Assembly: GCA_031772625.1 (NCBI GenBank)
Contig: CM062816.1
Span: 635,684,352-635,748,351 of the forward strand
DNA length: 64,000 nt
DNA from: Pinus tabuliformis
Taxonomy: Eukaryota; Streptophyta; Pinopsida; Pinales; Pinaceae
Direction: 5' to 3'
Shown: positions 1-12,719 of the stretch, in pieces
Layout of the letters: the number at the start of each line of letters is the position of its first letter
How positions within the stretch are numbered: position 1 is the stretch's first letter
Translations under genes and position numbers: made by a program
The notes under the pieces: model-generated
The model's database searches: none
The model's input: only the letters and a program-made list of their open reading frames with translations
What the model was told of the DNA's origin: nothing

Positions 1-2152
1 CAAGGTGGATAGAAGCTTATCAAAGGCTATCGAGTCTCGAATGCTGCCATCTAGAAATATCAGAACATCATCAACAAAAAGGAGGTGTGTGAGATAGCAC
101 TGATCATTTATCTTCTGGCCGAACATTCTACCACTTCGCTTTTCATGATCTATTAACCGACTCAGTCCTTCCATGACTATGAGGAAGAGGAGGGGGGATA
201 GTGGACATCCTTGTCTAAGTCCCCTTTCAGAATGGAAAAAATGTGAGGCAAAGCCATTTATGAGGACATTGTAGGAAGCTGAGGAGATGCAGGACATGAT
301 TCAGGTGGTGAATAAGTGCGGGAATCCCAGGTGAATGAGAAGCATTTTGATGTATAGCCAGCTAACCTGGTCAAAGGCTTTTGCCAAGTCAATCTTAAGA
401 ATGATGCCTTTTAACTTTCTTGATCTAATAGACTGAATAGCTTCTTGTGCAGTGCCAATGGCCTCATGGATCTGTTGGTCTTCAAGAAAGGAAAATTGTT
501 CAGGTAAAATGTGATGAGAAAGAATGGGTCTCATTCGATTGGCTATGATCTTGGAGATAATTTTGTAGAGGTAGTTACAGAGAGAGATGGGGTGGAAGTC
601 ATTGAAGGATGATGGGGAATCTGTCTTGGGAATGAGGGCAATGAAAGTGGAATTAATGGCATTGTACAATTTTCCTGTAGTCCTGCACTCCTCCACAAAT
701 TTGAGCAGGTCGTGTCCCAAAAGATCGTAGAAAGCCAGATAAAACTCAATAGACCACCCATCCGGTCTAGGGCTTTTGTCTTTTTTGAACCACTTAAGGG
801 TCCCCTCAAGTTCAACGGATGTTATTGGTGAATTGAGTTCTTGCACTTCCTCCTCCTCTACAAATCTAGGGAAATAGCCAGCCACTTGTATAATATGAGC
901 TAGGTTGGTCTCTCGAGGAGATTTGTATAAATTTTGGAAGTGTGTGGTGCCCAAAAGAGATAGATTTTTAAAGGTGTCAGCCATACCTCCATCCGGAAGA
1001 GGCATTTTCCAGATTGTATTAGCTATCTTTCTTCCCTTTGCATAGTTCTAAAAAAACTTTGTGTTATCATCGTGAGCCTGTAGCCAAATTTCCCTACTCT
1101 TCAGTCTCCATGTTTCTTCTCTTTCCTTCAGAATCTTATCTCTCTTTTTCTCGAGCTCAATGAGATGTGATTTCTCATTTGCAAATGAAAATCCCTTGTT
1201 GTTGTCATCCATAAGCCCATTCAATTCAGATTCAATAGCTGATAGGGTCTGGTCATCCTTCAATTTTTTCTCCTTGGCCGAGGTGATGGATAGGTGTTTA
1301 AGCTGAGTCAAATTGTGGCAGAATCCTTCAGCCGATGATCTATGACTCGATATGGGATGAGATTTCCAATAGTCCGAGACCATCTTGATATATCCTAGAT
1401 CTTAAAGAAATACATGATTGAATTTGAATGGGGAGTTTGGTTTGGCTTTAGGTCCAAGGATCTCCAAATAAATTGGGGAGTGGTATGAAATACCTCCGGA
1501 CCCTACCCATTGTCTATATCTATTGAGCTATTGAACCAAAGGCACCTTAATCAGGAATCGATCAAGCCTTCTAGGCATAGATGTATCCCCAACTCTTTAA
1601 TTTGTCCATGTGGGCAAGGGCTTGATCATAGGGATATTCTTGAGGTTTCATAGCTCAAGTGTATCCCTAAAAAATTCAGAAAGGGAGTCTACTTATGGTT
1701 GGGATCCCCAGGATTCGCCAAAACCTAAGGATAAGTTTAGATCACCCCCAATGACCATCTCATCAATAATAGTGATTTCAAGATTAAGGAAATGCTACTA
1801 GAATTCATCTCTCCGCTGAGATGGTCCATATACATTGATGACCGAGATTTCATACCTAGGTTGGCACAGAAAATATCCATCACAATGAAGCCTGATCCTC
1901 CCCAAGATGTTGATACTTTTATGGAGCACGGGTCGTATCCAATGGCTAATCCCCCTGATCTACCCACAACATCAAGAGAGAAGAATGACCAATGGGTTTT
2001 ATTGATGCAAGAGTTTGATTGATGAGCTCGACATTCCCGAGGGTTTCTTGTAGCATGATAATATCCCTAGGCTTGATATCAAATAACCTACATAGGGCTA
2101 ATTTTTTGGAGGCACTAGTCGTGCCTCTGCAATGAAACGATAGGCATTTCAT
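1..2152 (-). pseudogene. LINE1 ORF2: endonuclease plus reverse transcriptase, pseudogene
   Basis: In life ORF2 nicks target DNA and copies the LINE RNA at the nick. The start near 2152 opens with the N-terminal motif of an APE-type endonuclease, including the LQET motif with its metal-binding Glu. The endonuclease between 1390 and 1950 is riddled with stops. From about 1440 leftward one frame carries the linker and RT. Visible RT signatures are SPRPDGW (near 760), KAFDQVSW (near 370), RQGCPLSP (near 210) and the catalytic FVDD at 67-78. This frame is broken only by single stops: TAA near 1408, TAG at 1045-1047 and TGA at 301-303, the last where a Trp is expected. RT runs off the left edge. 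I am sure of the family. The precise start is inferred. Confidence 0.88.
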
Positions 2153-2194
2153 GGTGGAATCCTTCGAGGGCTATTCATAGCTCTAAGAACCCCT

Positions 2195-3788
2195 TCAAGA
2201 GTGGATTACTTTCCAAGGGACTACTTCTACCTCAACCTTCTCGATATCTTCCGAAAGGCTTGATTTACAACCACGAGTCGATTGAATGACCGAACCAAGG
2301 AAGGTGAGACCTAGTCCTATGGAATTTAGGGCTTCTGGAATGAATCGAGATTGAAGGTTGTATCGATGAGGTAGTGCCACTCGATCCATGACCGATGGCA
2401 CGGGGGAGGATGGGGGGAAAGGAACAAATGAAGAGGTGGTGGAGATGATGGGACGAGGTGAGGAGATTGCACAGGGAATGGAGGGATACATGTACATAGC
2501 ACATGAAGTATCTAATGATGCACTGTAAGCAAATAAGACATAAGATACATTTGAGATAGGGAGGGGATAAAGAGTAGTACTTTCTTTTCTTGTGGCCTCT
2601 ACAGCAACAACTCTAGCATGGGTCATTGGAGGCGATGGAGGCCTGTGATGCTCTCCCGCTGCTTTGGAGGTTCCGACCTGATCAGGTGCTCTGTGAGCTG
2701 ATATCGGAGTACTTGCCTGGTTAGCTGCTACTTTGTCTTTTTGAGTAGAATGTGTTCTCAATGGTTCTGTTATTTTCATGATCAATGGGAATTCCTTGTA
2801 GATATGTCCTACTTTGTGGCATCTTCTGCAGTGAAAAGGGACCCCCTCGTAGTCCACAATATGGATTCTAGTGTAATGCCTCCAATTTACTGTAATTTTC
2901 TCCTTCAGGCCCTCCCACATATCCAAATATATCAGGATATGAGCCACGGTTCTATTCTTGATCTGCACATAGGTCTTATCATAGTCTAGGTATGTGCCAA
3001 GCGTGTTCCTGATCCTTACAAAAACTACTTCAGGCCAAAAATGAAGAGGGAGACCTGGAAATCTACCCAAATGGGTCTGGAACCTATTTGTTCTCTCTCT
3101 AAATCGAATAATGGACTCAAGCGCTTAAGGAGGAACCGCGCCTTCTCAATGTGCCAGTATTTCACAAGAACTAGGTCTGTGTAGTCCTCCTTAGAGAAAT
3201 GTAGCACAAACCATCCCCTTGGTAGATTTTGAACCTCCGGTAATTCTTTGAGTGTACTTACCCAAATTTCCTTGACCTAGTTTGTTAATCTTTCCGCTGT
3301 GTAAACCCTTCCTCTCACATGTCCAACCAGAACCGTGTTGGCCTTACTCGTAACCTCTCCCATCGGGATGTCCTCTCCAAATGACATTGTGAGATCCTTT
3401 GATGTGGTTTTCACACACTCTACCTTCCACTTCCCTGTCCGTGGAGCTGATGTATTTCCTTGCAGTGGATCCGTGGATGTTTGTCCCTCTTGATGTTGTT
3501 GTGCCAATCCTTTAACCCTAATCACGCGGTTTCAAAGCATCCTGAGGGAAGTGTTCTAGGATTTGATGGATTACGGAAGTCAGGACAAAATGGGTGTGGA
3601 AGAAAGCTTAGAGGGCACGGATCGAAATATGGTGACAGAGGTGTAATGACAGTGAGTAAGTTTGGAGTCCTGGGTGAACGAAGACGGTAGTCAAGGCCAG
3701 GGGAATCAGTGGAGAGCAAGCCGAATTCTAAGGAGGATGCAATATGGCCATGTAAAGGGATAACTGGGGTGGAGCTAGGGGAAACCAA
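2195..3788 (-). pseudogene. LINE1 ORF1: DUF4283/zinc-knuckle RNA-binding protein, pseudogene
   Basis: Plant L1 ORF1 proteins bind the element RNA. This one is spread over several frames: 3522-3788, 3277-3525, 3025-3207 and 2195-3070. The segment at about 2850-3200 has the features of DUF4283, the N-terminal domain of these proteins. It is followed by a zinc knuckle near 2815-2855 that reads CRRCHKVGH but ends in Phe where the last Cys should be (TGT to TTT). The C-terminal part (2195-2750) is rich in Pro, Ser and Thr. Frameshifts near 3070, 3275 and 3525 break it. The related LINE3 copy keeps the N-terminal part in one frame. Confidence 0.8.
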
Positions 3789-3808
3789 AACTGTAAGCGG
3801 GAGACTGG

Positions 3809-6800
3809 TGATATGTTATATTTAACCATGCTTAAACAATGTCAAAATTTTAATGTTTTTGAGAGTGATGATATTTATTTTACGTACATGGCTGAAAAAT
3901 GTTGGAATGTGTAGGTTTTTTCAGTTATTTTTAAGGCTATTGTCAAAAACTATTATAAATTTATAGTTTTTTAGACTCACTATATTTTATTTTCGAAGTA
4001 ATTACTAAAAAAATATTGGAATTATTGCAAAAAAACATTGATCCAAGGTCAACACATTTTTATTTAGCCATTTTTCTTTCATGCTTATTGCAAAAACCAT
4101 ATAATTATTAAGGCTATTGTTAAAAGAAATTTGAACTTTAAAGTGAGAAAGGAAAAAACAAGTGTTGACTTAGGATTGAGTTCCATAAACCATTTTCATA
4201 TGGCTTGTTTTTGTATGTTTATTTCAAAAAAAAAAAATATCTTTAATGTGGTTTCTAATTTTTTTTTAGTAAAAAGAAAGTTGATGTAGTTCTAGTTTTG
4301 AGTTAAGTTTGTAAAGTTGTTTTGTACTTAACAATTATGCATGCAATAGATAGAACATGTATTGTGAATATCATAGTTTACACATAATATTATGAGATAG
4401 TTACAAGTTGAATAATTATCTTTGGCTAATTAAATTAACTAAAATTGTAGAGGATGTCTCACATTCCTTTTATAAATTGCATATATAAAATCTATTTCTC
4501 GATTAATATAATCATAAATTATTGAAAATTAATAGTAGAATAATACATGTATGCTATACATACATATATTTGACTAATCTATTTTCTTAGATCATAATGT
4601 GTGCATGAGAATATATATAATATAGACATATTCTAAGACTAGAAAGGGACTCTTAATCTAGCACTAAAAATAAGATTCAAAATAACTAGATTCCTTGAAC
4701 ATATTTAGGACAAAATGAATAAGATTAGATATGGAATACATACATTGGAAACATGATTCCTAACTAAAATTAAATAATTAAAATTCCTGGCAAAAGTGAG
4801 TCGGAACAATTTTTTTTGGCTAAGAGATATAAATTCCTAAAGATTCCTATAGATGATTATGATTAACAAAATCCAATAAAGAAACATGGAATAAATAAAA
4901 TCAACTTATATATCTTTATTATTAAATCAATCAATTTGTTTGTTAGGTTAGGACTTTGTTTATGAGTTCGTTTTATTATACTAGCTAGAGTGGTTCTTTT
5001 ATGGGATTATAAGAGGGTTTCAAGAGTGACTCCACATTCCACACATTACCATCCAATTTTTCTCAATAACTATTACTTCTATGTTTCCTATTTTTTTTTT
5101 GTTGTTTGAATTTTCCTATTTCATGTGTTATTTTTGGTTATTTTTAAAGAAAAGTCGTTGGTTTTTTTTTCGATTTTTTTTAGGTTATTAAGAAAATCCA
5201 ATAAGGAAATGTGAAGTAAATAGAATTAACTTATATGTCCTTACTATTAAATCTATTTGTGAACTCTGTGAGGGCTTTGTTTATGGGTTTGTTTTATTAT
5301 ATTAGCTGAGCCATTCTTTTTATGGGATTATAAAAGAGTTTCTATCACAACTCCACACTTTACTATCCATTTTTTTCAATAACTATTACTTCTATTCTTC
5401 CTTTTTCTTTTTTAAGTTTTTAGTGTTTTTTTTATTTTTTTAGTTTTTCTTGTTCGAATTTTCCTATTTCATGTGTTATTTTTTTTATTTTTAAAGAAAA
5501 GTTGTTCCTAGTTTTTTATTTTGGTAATTTTTTGAGGTTTATATATATGTTGGTTACTTTTAGGTCTGGTTTATTTTTTTTAATATGTTAATTTTGTTTT
5601 ATCCTTTTTTTTCGCCTCGTAAATCTTATGTGAGTAGAGAAATTTCAGTTTGACATTTTGATATGGTTTTGTATTTTCGGAGTTTATATATATGTGTTTG
5701 TTTCTTTTCTGTCATGTTTTTTTTTATATATGTTAATTTTGCTTTATCCTTTTTTAGGGAGTAAATCTCATGTGAATTCAAGAATTTTAGTTTTACATTT
5801 AGGTATGCATCACAATAATATTCTTAAGTTTTTGTTTGTAACCAAATAATGAGGTTTTGTTTTCTTTTGTTATTTAATTTATATTTATTTAACTATTTAT
5901 TTATTTTGCTGCAATGTTTGTGACAGTTTTTGATTAGCAAGAAGCCAATTTGATGGATGATTTTTAAATGTTCATTGGAATGAGTGAAGCTTAACTATTT
6001 TTTATGCAGTGTGCCAGGTTGACTTAAACTAAGATTCTAAAAGAGCAATGTTTTAAACATTCGATATAATGAGTCTTTGATTTAGGTATTCATTTTAGGT
6101 TCATTTTACTTATAATATTTAGTCTTAAAATATGTTGAAATTTAGTATATTTTATTGTCATGATATCATGGAAATTCTAAGGTTTTTGATAGTGGTGGTA
6201 TGTTAAATTTTACAATGTTTGAACAATGTCAAAATTTTAATATTTTTTTAGAGGGATGATATTTATTTTATCTCCATGGTTGAAAATTGTTGGAATTTTA
6301 ATGTTTTTTTAAGATATCTTTAAGGCTATTGTCAAAAGCTATTATAACGTTATAGTTTTGACTCATGATATTTTATTTTTTAAGTGATTGCTAAAAAAAA
6401 TTGGAATTATAACAAAAAAATATTGATCCAAGGACAACACTTTTTTTATTTAGGGGTGTTTTTTCATTTTTATTGCAAAAACAATATAATTCTTAAGGCT
6501 TTTGTTAAAAGAAATTTGAACTCTAACCTAAAAAAGGAAAAAATAATTTTGATGTAGGATTGAGTTCCATAAAAGCATTTCATTTGGTTTGTTTTTTTTC
6601 TATGTTTATTTCACAAAAAAATGATGTAGCTCTAGCTTTGAGTTAAGTTTGTAAATTTGTTTTGTATGTAACGATTATGCATGAAATAGATAGAACATTT
6701 ATTGTGAATATGGGAATTTACACATAATATTATGAATTAGTTACAAGTTAAATAATTAACTTTGGCTAATTAAATCAATTAAAATTGTAGAGTATGTCTC

Positions 6801-7690
6801 ACATTCCCTTTATAAATTGCATAGATAAATTTCATTATATAGAAATGATATTAATCTAATTCTCACATAATAGAACCATAAATTATTTAAAATTAATAAT
6901 AGAATAATACATTTATGATATACATACAAATAGTTGACTAATATATTTTCTTAGATCATAATCAATGCATGAGATTATATATAATATAGTCATATTCTAA
7001 GACTAGAAAGGGACTCGTAATTTAGCACTAAAGATAAGATTCGAAATAACTAGATTCCTTGAATATATTTAGGAAAAAATGAATAATATTCGCTATGGAA
7101 TACATACATTAAAAACATGATTCCTAACCAAAAAAAATAATAATTAAAATTCCTTAGAAAAAGTGAGTTGGATTTTTTTTGCTAAGTGTTATAAATTCCT
7201 AAAAATTCCTATAGATAATTATGATTAACAAAATCCAATAAAGAAACATGGAATGAATATAATGAACTTATATATCCTTATTATGAAATCTATTTGTGAA
7301 TTACGTTAGGACTTCGTTTATGAGTTTTTTTTATTATATTAACTGAGCGGTTGATTTTATGGGATTATAACATAGTTTCTATCACAACTCCACACTTTAC
7401 TATCCATTTTTTCTCAATAACTATTACTTCTACTCTTATAGTTTTATGCCTATAATTCATATGCATAATGTGCTAGGATAGGTTTTATAGTGCACCTCTA
7501 TAGGCTTTTACAAAATTAGAAGTTGTGTTTTATGTAAACTTTATTATAATCATGTTAATTTTTACAAAAATGAGAACTCACCTATGGTTGCACTATATTG
7601 ATCACTATATGCTTATCATCTTGGATCCACTACTCATATAGCTTGAATTTCTATACTTTTCTTTGTTAGAAGGAACATTAGTTGGTTATG
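3809..7690. repeat. AT-rich long tandem repeat, left copy (two units)
   Basis: Two units begin with nearly the same words at about 3811 and 6190 and run parallel, including runs near 4320-4900 and 6650-7260. Unit 1 is about 2.38 kb. It is longer than its counterpart near the right window edge (1.91 kb) because it holds an extra direct duplication: 4858-5160 resembles 5188-5515. Unit 2 continues into a stretch at 7430-7690 that is also matched at 63730-64000. No coding frame, transposase or RT is visible. It could be a satellite-like array or a non-autonomous element. I do not recognise the family. Confidence 0.8.
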
Positions 7691-9425
7691 GCACTATATT
7701 TTAAAGTTTTAATCTATGATAACCTTCCTCACGAAAGTATAGATCTAAAGTATATTTTCAATTCTATTGATGGGTACAAGGTAATATCCTCTCCTCAGAA
7801 ACCCTCCCAGAAAAATACCTCCTCACACGTAGACTAGCATCGCATGTGTGTACATGCATGCATGTGACCTCCTCATTGGCGTGTAGCTCGTTTTGGGATG
7901 TGCACTCATTAACCAAGGGTTGTGATTCAAGTGATAAAGCCATTAGAGAGTATTATTTTAGTTTACCATTCCTGTGTCTCTATTGGGCTTGGTGGCTTCG
8001 CTCTAATGCTTTTCTGCAAGGCTTTGTTTCCTCGCTCCGAGATGGAAATAGATGCCTTAAGCTTGTCCTTCTTTTTCCACATTGTGTGTGACCAAAGATG
8101 TGGCCTCAAGAAATACTCAGATTTCATTCTTGAATTGAAGCATCCAGATATCATCTCCACTCTATTCATTTCTATATTCAACTATATCTCCAAGGCTATT
8201 TCTCTATTTCTCCATGTTATATTAGTATATATTGTTATTGTTGCTACTGTAGTCCCTGTGGTTATAATAACTAGATCACAATTTAACTTTGATTCATCGT
8301 TCTATCTCTCTTGTCAATGAGGTGCATGGAAAAACAATGCTCATTGTTGCAATGAACTTGTGGTTCAATTATTCTACACAAGTAATTATTTGCTTATACT
8401 CCCCAAGGTATCTACTTATTTCCATTTATTTTCCTCTACCTCTTAGATTTCAACTCCACTATTTCCTTCCTTCACTCACGTATTTAGAGTTGCAGCTTCA
8501 ATGTCCTTGAGGGTCAAGAGTCTATCTTAGAAACTCATTTTGATAATTGTGGTAGTAACTTCCTAAGCACAAATCCCAAATTTCTAGGCTATAGCTCTAC
8601 ATACTTATGTGGCCACATTTTCTAATGGTTTGATTCGTCTTAGGATAGCTTGTAATTCTTGTTCTTTATGTTTCTTTTGTAATTGTCAAATAGGGATATG
8701 CTTGAGCCTTGAAAGTAAAATCCCATGTAATAAAAGTTAATAAAGGAAAAAATAATAATCACAGTTGATGGGACACTTATTCCAAGTTGAATGATGGGGA
8801 AGGCATCCTCATGTGGGTTTTCATTTACTTATTAATGACTAAGTAAATTGGAAAAGGCAATGGATAAGGAATTGGAAGCGAAAAATGGCGTTTTGGCCCA
8901 TTTATTTACTAAAATAATGGAAATTAGGAGAAAAGGGAGGTGAAAGGCCACACATTGCATGTGATGAGGGAAATGAACAAAATAGAGGCCTCGTTCATAA
9001 AAAAGTTTATGAGGATCAGTTGGTAACCTTTTGTAAGTTCAGTTTTGGAGCTATCTCATTATTCTTTCTCACTCTCTTATTCTTAGATGCTTAGAATTTT
9101 TTTGGAGCACTCTTGGAGGGTGTGGAATACTTGGACTTTTAGAGCAAGAAGGCAAAGGAACTGCATGAAAGTGCAAGAGGACTTCAAGATAAGCAGCTAC
9201 AACGATTTCTTCTTTTAGGTACGAAGTCGCACATATATTTTCCTCACTCGTTTTATCATATATGGTATATTCATGTAGTTTCCTGGTCGTCATCTATCAT
9301 TAGCATGGAGGATGGTCAGGATTGACAGTGGATTTCCTAGCCTTCCTATTTCCTCAATAGCCATGGTCATTATGGATTTGTTTTCCTTTTTCTTTTTTGG
9401 TTGGTTCTCATGTCCCCTTAGCTTG
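7691..9425. other. Intergenic, no supported gene
   Basis: Mixed-composition DNA with short open frames on both strands, for example a 132-codon plus-strand frame at 7922-8320. It is hydrophobic and low in complexity, matches no family I know, and overlaps other frames of similar size, so I do not call a gene. There is no LTR terminus or primer site. Confidence 0.55.
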
Positions 9426-9672
9426 GGTTGAGTTATTAGTACTCAGATCCCTAGTTTGGAAGACACTTCGGAAGCCCTCTAAGAGTTTGGGGGTATTTAA
9501 TAGTCCTCAAAGCCTTTATTGGAAAAACACTCTTGAAGCCCTTGGTTTGTTGAGATATTAGTCCTCGAAGCTAGGGTTGCACAAATTCTCTCAAAGCCTA
9601 GTAAAATTCCTTGGTTGAGTTACTTGTCCTTGAAGCCTTGGTTGGAAAAATGCACTGGAAGCCCTGGAAGGC
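9426..9672. repeat. Minisatellite, about four units of ~60 bases
   Basis: Four imperfect direct units start near 9426, 9487, 9544 and 9612. Each carries the words GTTGAG..TTA/TT, AGTCCTC, GAAGC, TTGGAAAAA and CTNGAAGCCCT in the same order. The units drift in length from 57 to 68 bases. The array may lie in the LTR or 5' flank of element E, whose LTR start I could not place. Confidence 0.7.
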
Positions 9673-10700
9673 TTGCATAGAGACCAATCTAATGATGGTT
9701 TTGTGATGTCCGATCGTGGGGTGGAATCATTGTTTGATGGGTTGAGGTTGATGGCCTTTCAAAGCCCTAGATGGTTTTGGATTAATGTGAGATCCCACAT
9801 TCATGTTTTGAATATGGCATGGGGGTGAATCGTTGAAGAGAGATTTGGCTCAACCATTCTATGGTCAGGTGGAATGTGAAAGACCCATCGCATGTTTGTA
9901 TTTTTCATTATTAATAAGAGCATATTTCTACTTGTATTTATATGAGTATTACATAGGTTTATATGTGGTTTATATCGTTGTGATTTCATTGGTATTTTTT
10001 TTTTATTATGCTCGTTATGTATGTGTTTTATGACAACAATTATGTATGGATCTCATCATATTTTTAGTTTTAAATTAATTATAAATGTATCTATGACCTA
10101 ATGGATGAAATGGAAGTTGAAGTGTTGACTCATAAATGCTTCTTAGCGATTCTCATCTATGCATGAGACCCCTATCCTCAAATATGTTATTTAAACCTGT
10201 AGATTACATATTTGTGATATGTTTGACAACATGCCTATCATGGATAGTAAGGTTTTAGTCAAGGTATCCTTCAAGTGATTGCCTCTATAGTGTTGTTTCC
10301 ATGTTATACTATTGTTCTGAAGAGGTGATTCAATTCTAGGCAGTGACCTGGACTACGGGCCTCAAAAAGTGGCTAAAATCCTTGGGATGCTCACACAACA
10401 CTATGAAAAAGAGTCCATGCACACTCATTGTAAGGACTATGAGAGCATCAAAATGTCTCTCGACCCTCGCATGCCTATAGCATGAAAGGGTCCAGTGGTC
10501 AAGTAGTAAAAAATATTAGTGGGACTGACAGGCTTGTTGGAAAAAATGATAGATTGGTTCCCGAGGGCCCTAATTTTGATGTTGAATCTCGGTATGGTCT
10601 GTTTCCATCAATTCCACTTTCTTAAGGTGACTTAGGTGGTTGACTCATATCATAATGGCCTATCGTCGCATGTTTAACCTGGCTGGCCTATTGATTGGGT
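9673..10700 (+). other. Probable LTR U3/R sequence of element E, start not located
   Basis: No gene is visible. The stretch leads into the LTR end at 10723 and so probably contains much of the 5' LTR of element E. The LTR 3' end reads GGGTGCTACA, so its 5' end should begin close to TGTAGCACC. I did not find that sequence, so the LTR start is lost or diverged. Confidence 0.4.
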
Positions 10701-10713
10701 AGATGTGGGAGGA

Positions 10714-10738
10714 GGGTGCTACAAAGTGGCATAAGAGC
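10714..10738 (+). other. Element E LTR end and Met-type primer-binding site
   Basis: GGGTGCTACA ending at 10723 has the CA terminus of an LTR. After three bases comes TGGCATAAGAGC (10727-10738). It matches the common plant primer site TGGTATCAGAGC, complementary to initiator tRNA-Met, with two differences. The order LTR end, short spacer, primer site fixes the element on the plus strand. Confidence 0.75.
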
Positions 10739-10951
10739 ATGGTTCACCCGTCGAACTTGATGGGATGTGCGTTAGCCATGCATGCATGTGAGTTGCATGT
10801 GTGTCTCTTACACTTACATTCCATGTGCTTGTTGCATTTACATAATGTTGATCAAGGTTGTAGTGATGTGGCCATGTGGAATTTGATGTTGTTATTGTGG
10901 AGTGCATCGTTGTGAGTGTATGACTCGTTACATGTCATTATATATCGTGTA

Positions 10952-11060
10952 CATGTATCATTTTGTATGTTTGGTTACATTCTTGTATTCTTGGTTGCAT
11001 GTATCATTCTTGTATTCTTGGTTGCATGTATCATTCTTGTAATCTTGGTTTCAAGTATTG
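10952..11060 (+). repeat. 27-base tandem repeat in element E leader
   Basis: Three to four direct units of 27 bases share the core CATTCTTGTATTCTTGGTTG. The two central units are identical and the outer ones degenerate. The array lies about 230 bases after the primer site, in what should be the untranslated leader of element E. Confidence 0.75.
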
Positions 11061-11779
11061 TTCATTTATTATTGATTACATGTGTTCATCCATGTGTGTG
11101 GTTGGTTACACATTGGTTATGCATGTTAATGTTTGCATGTTGTCAACTGTATAGTGATCTAATGGTTGTTCTCATGCATGAGGTCATGGTATGCGTTGTT
11201 CATAAGGTCATGCATTGATGACTAGATCCTAGCTAGAATGATGGTTGCAATTTTATATGCTTATGTGTTATGTTTCTATATGTTGTCATGATAATGTTAT
11301 ACATGTATCAAATTGATTTTTGGATCTTGCAAACCATGTATCCTCCTTGAGCTATAATAAGGTATTTGGTTTATAGTGATTTGATTTAGAGGACATGATA
11401 TACCATGTAGAAAGAAATATCAAACAACTAGCAATATGGTAGACTACAAAGAATCTCCCTATGAATCAGAAGAGCAGTATGGTGTTGGGAAATCATCTAA
11501 TTTGGTAGTTACAATGATAATATTAAAGGAAGAAACAAGGAGTTGTAAGGTAGAAAATTATAGAATCATGTAGACACGGGAGAAGCTAGTAGAAGTAAAT
11601 GTAGTGATACTTCAGAGCCTGTTAAATTTGGAGCGACATCGACCACTTCAAATCAGCCATGAGTAGGAGGACAAAACCAATGGGGCATATAGCTGTAGAT
11701 TTCATGGTGGTCATAGGCCAGATAGTGATGACATGGTGAGAGAAGATAGATTGTTGGACACTCTGGATCAGTGAAGGGA

Positions 11780-12660
11780 AAGACACAGGTACCATTCTAG
11801 TTCTGGTTCTCGAAGGCATGATGATTGATATCGTTATCATCCTTATAGGAGGAGTGATAGGGGATACTTTCAAAATGAGTTTAAGAAAGAAAATCCACCT
11901 AGTTTTGATGGAGATATGAATAAATCATAGGATGCATAAACATGGTGTCTTTCTATGAAGAAGTTCTTCATGTTGCATGATTATTTGGAGAATATGAAAG
12001 CCAGAGTAGTTACATTCAGTATCAAAGGTAAAGCAAACATTTGGTGGAAATATTTGAAGAATGTCAGAGGTACACATGAGGAAGACTTGACATAGAGTGA
12101 GTTTGAGTGGTTATTCAAGATGAAGTACCTATCAGAGATATACTTTGACAATAGGGCAAAGGAATTCTACGAAATAAATATGGGATCGATGATAAACGAT
12201 GGGTACACTAGTACGTTCTCGGAGTTACTTGGTTATGTCCCTTACCTGAAGGAGGAGAAGGTGAAGATTTAGAGATTTGCTAGTGGGTTAGCATTGTCAT
12301 TCAAATACAGGATTTAGTTCAATGAGCATATATGATTGGAGGAGGACATCCGAAATCTAAAGCATTGCTATGAACAATCAAAGTTCATATATGAGACTAA
12401 GCCACACTCGAAAGGAAATGTGAAGAATAAATTAAAATGGGACAAGAAGCAAGTAAGACCACATGATTTAGGTAATAAGGAGAATGTTTCATGACCTAGG
12501 AGGTTCAATGCATCTGACAGAGGATAGAGAAATTGATCTGAGGAGAAGGACAAGGATGTAGACTCGAAGCCTATAGAGTGTTGGACTTGTGGAGAATATC
12601 ATCAGAGGAGATATTTTGTGGAGAACCAGGGTTCTAGGCTTGAGATATATAATGCAGGGG
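11780..12660 (+). pseudogene. Element E gag: capsid/nucleocapsid pseudogene
   Basis: Gag forms the virus-like particle of the element. Around 11930-12340 one frame reads as a Retrotrans_gag capsid domain, with the WW pair at 12041-12046 (ANIWWKYLK) and the FYEINMGSM segment near 12170. A basic linker follows. Then comes a zinc knuckle at 12579-12617 of the form CX2CX3HX4 in which the last Cys is Tyr (TGT to TAT). In-frame stops such as TAG and TGA occur about every 50-100 codons. No start codon can be chosen. Protease follows immediately. Confidence 0.8.
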
Positions 12661-12719
12661 ATGCATTGACTATTGGGGATATTGGTCAGATCGTTCCTCA
12701 TATGCATGCAAAATTGGAT

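Larger units (their letters stand above)
1..3808 (-). mobile_element. LINE1: decayed L1-type plant LINE, 3' end outside window
   Basis: This is a non-LTR retrotransposon read right to left. ORF1 (DUF4283 and zinc knuckle) lies at about 2195-3788 and ORF2 (endonuclease then reverse transcriptase) at about 1-2152. The window begins inside the RT, so the 3' part is not visible. At 3808 the LINE stops abruptly against AT-rich repeat sequence. The related copy at 57991-59440 continues about 215 bases further toward the 5' end, so LINE1 is 5'-truncated or deleted here. The many stops, most explained by C-to-T or G-to-A changes, show it is dead. Confidence 0.88.

Noticed and set aside
7922-8320. 132-codon plus-strand frame
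   Set aside because: Low-complexity, hydrophobic, overlapped by other frames, no motif or family.
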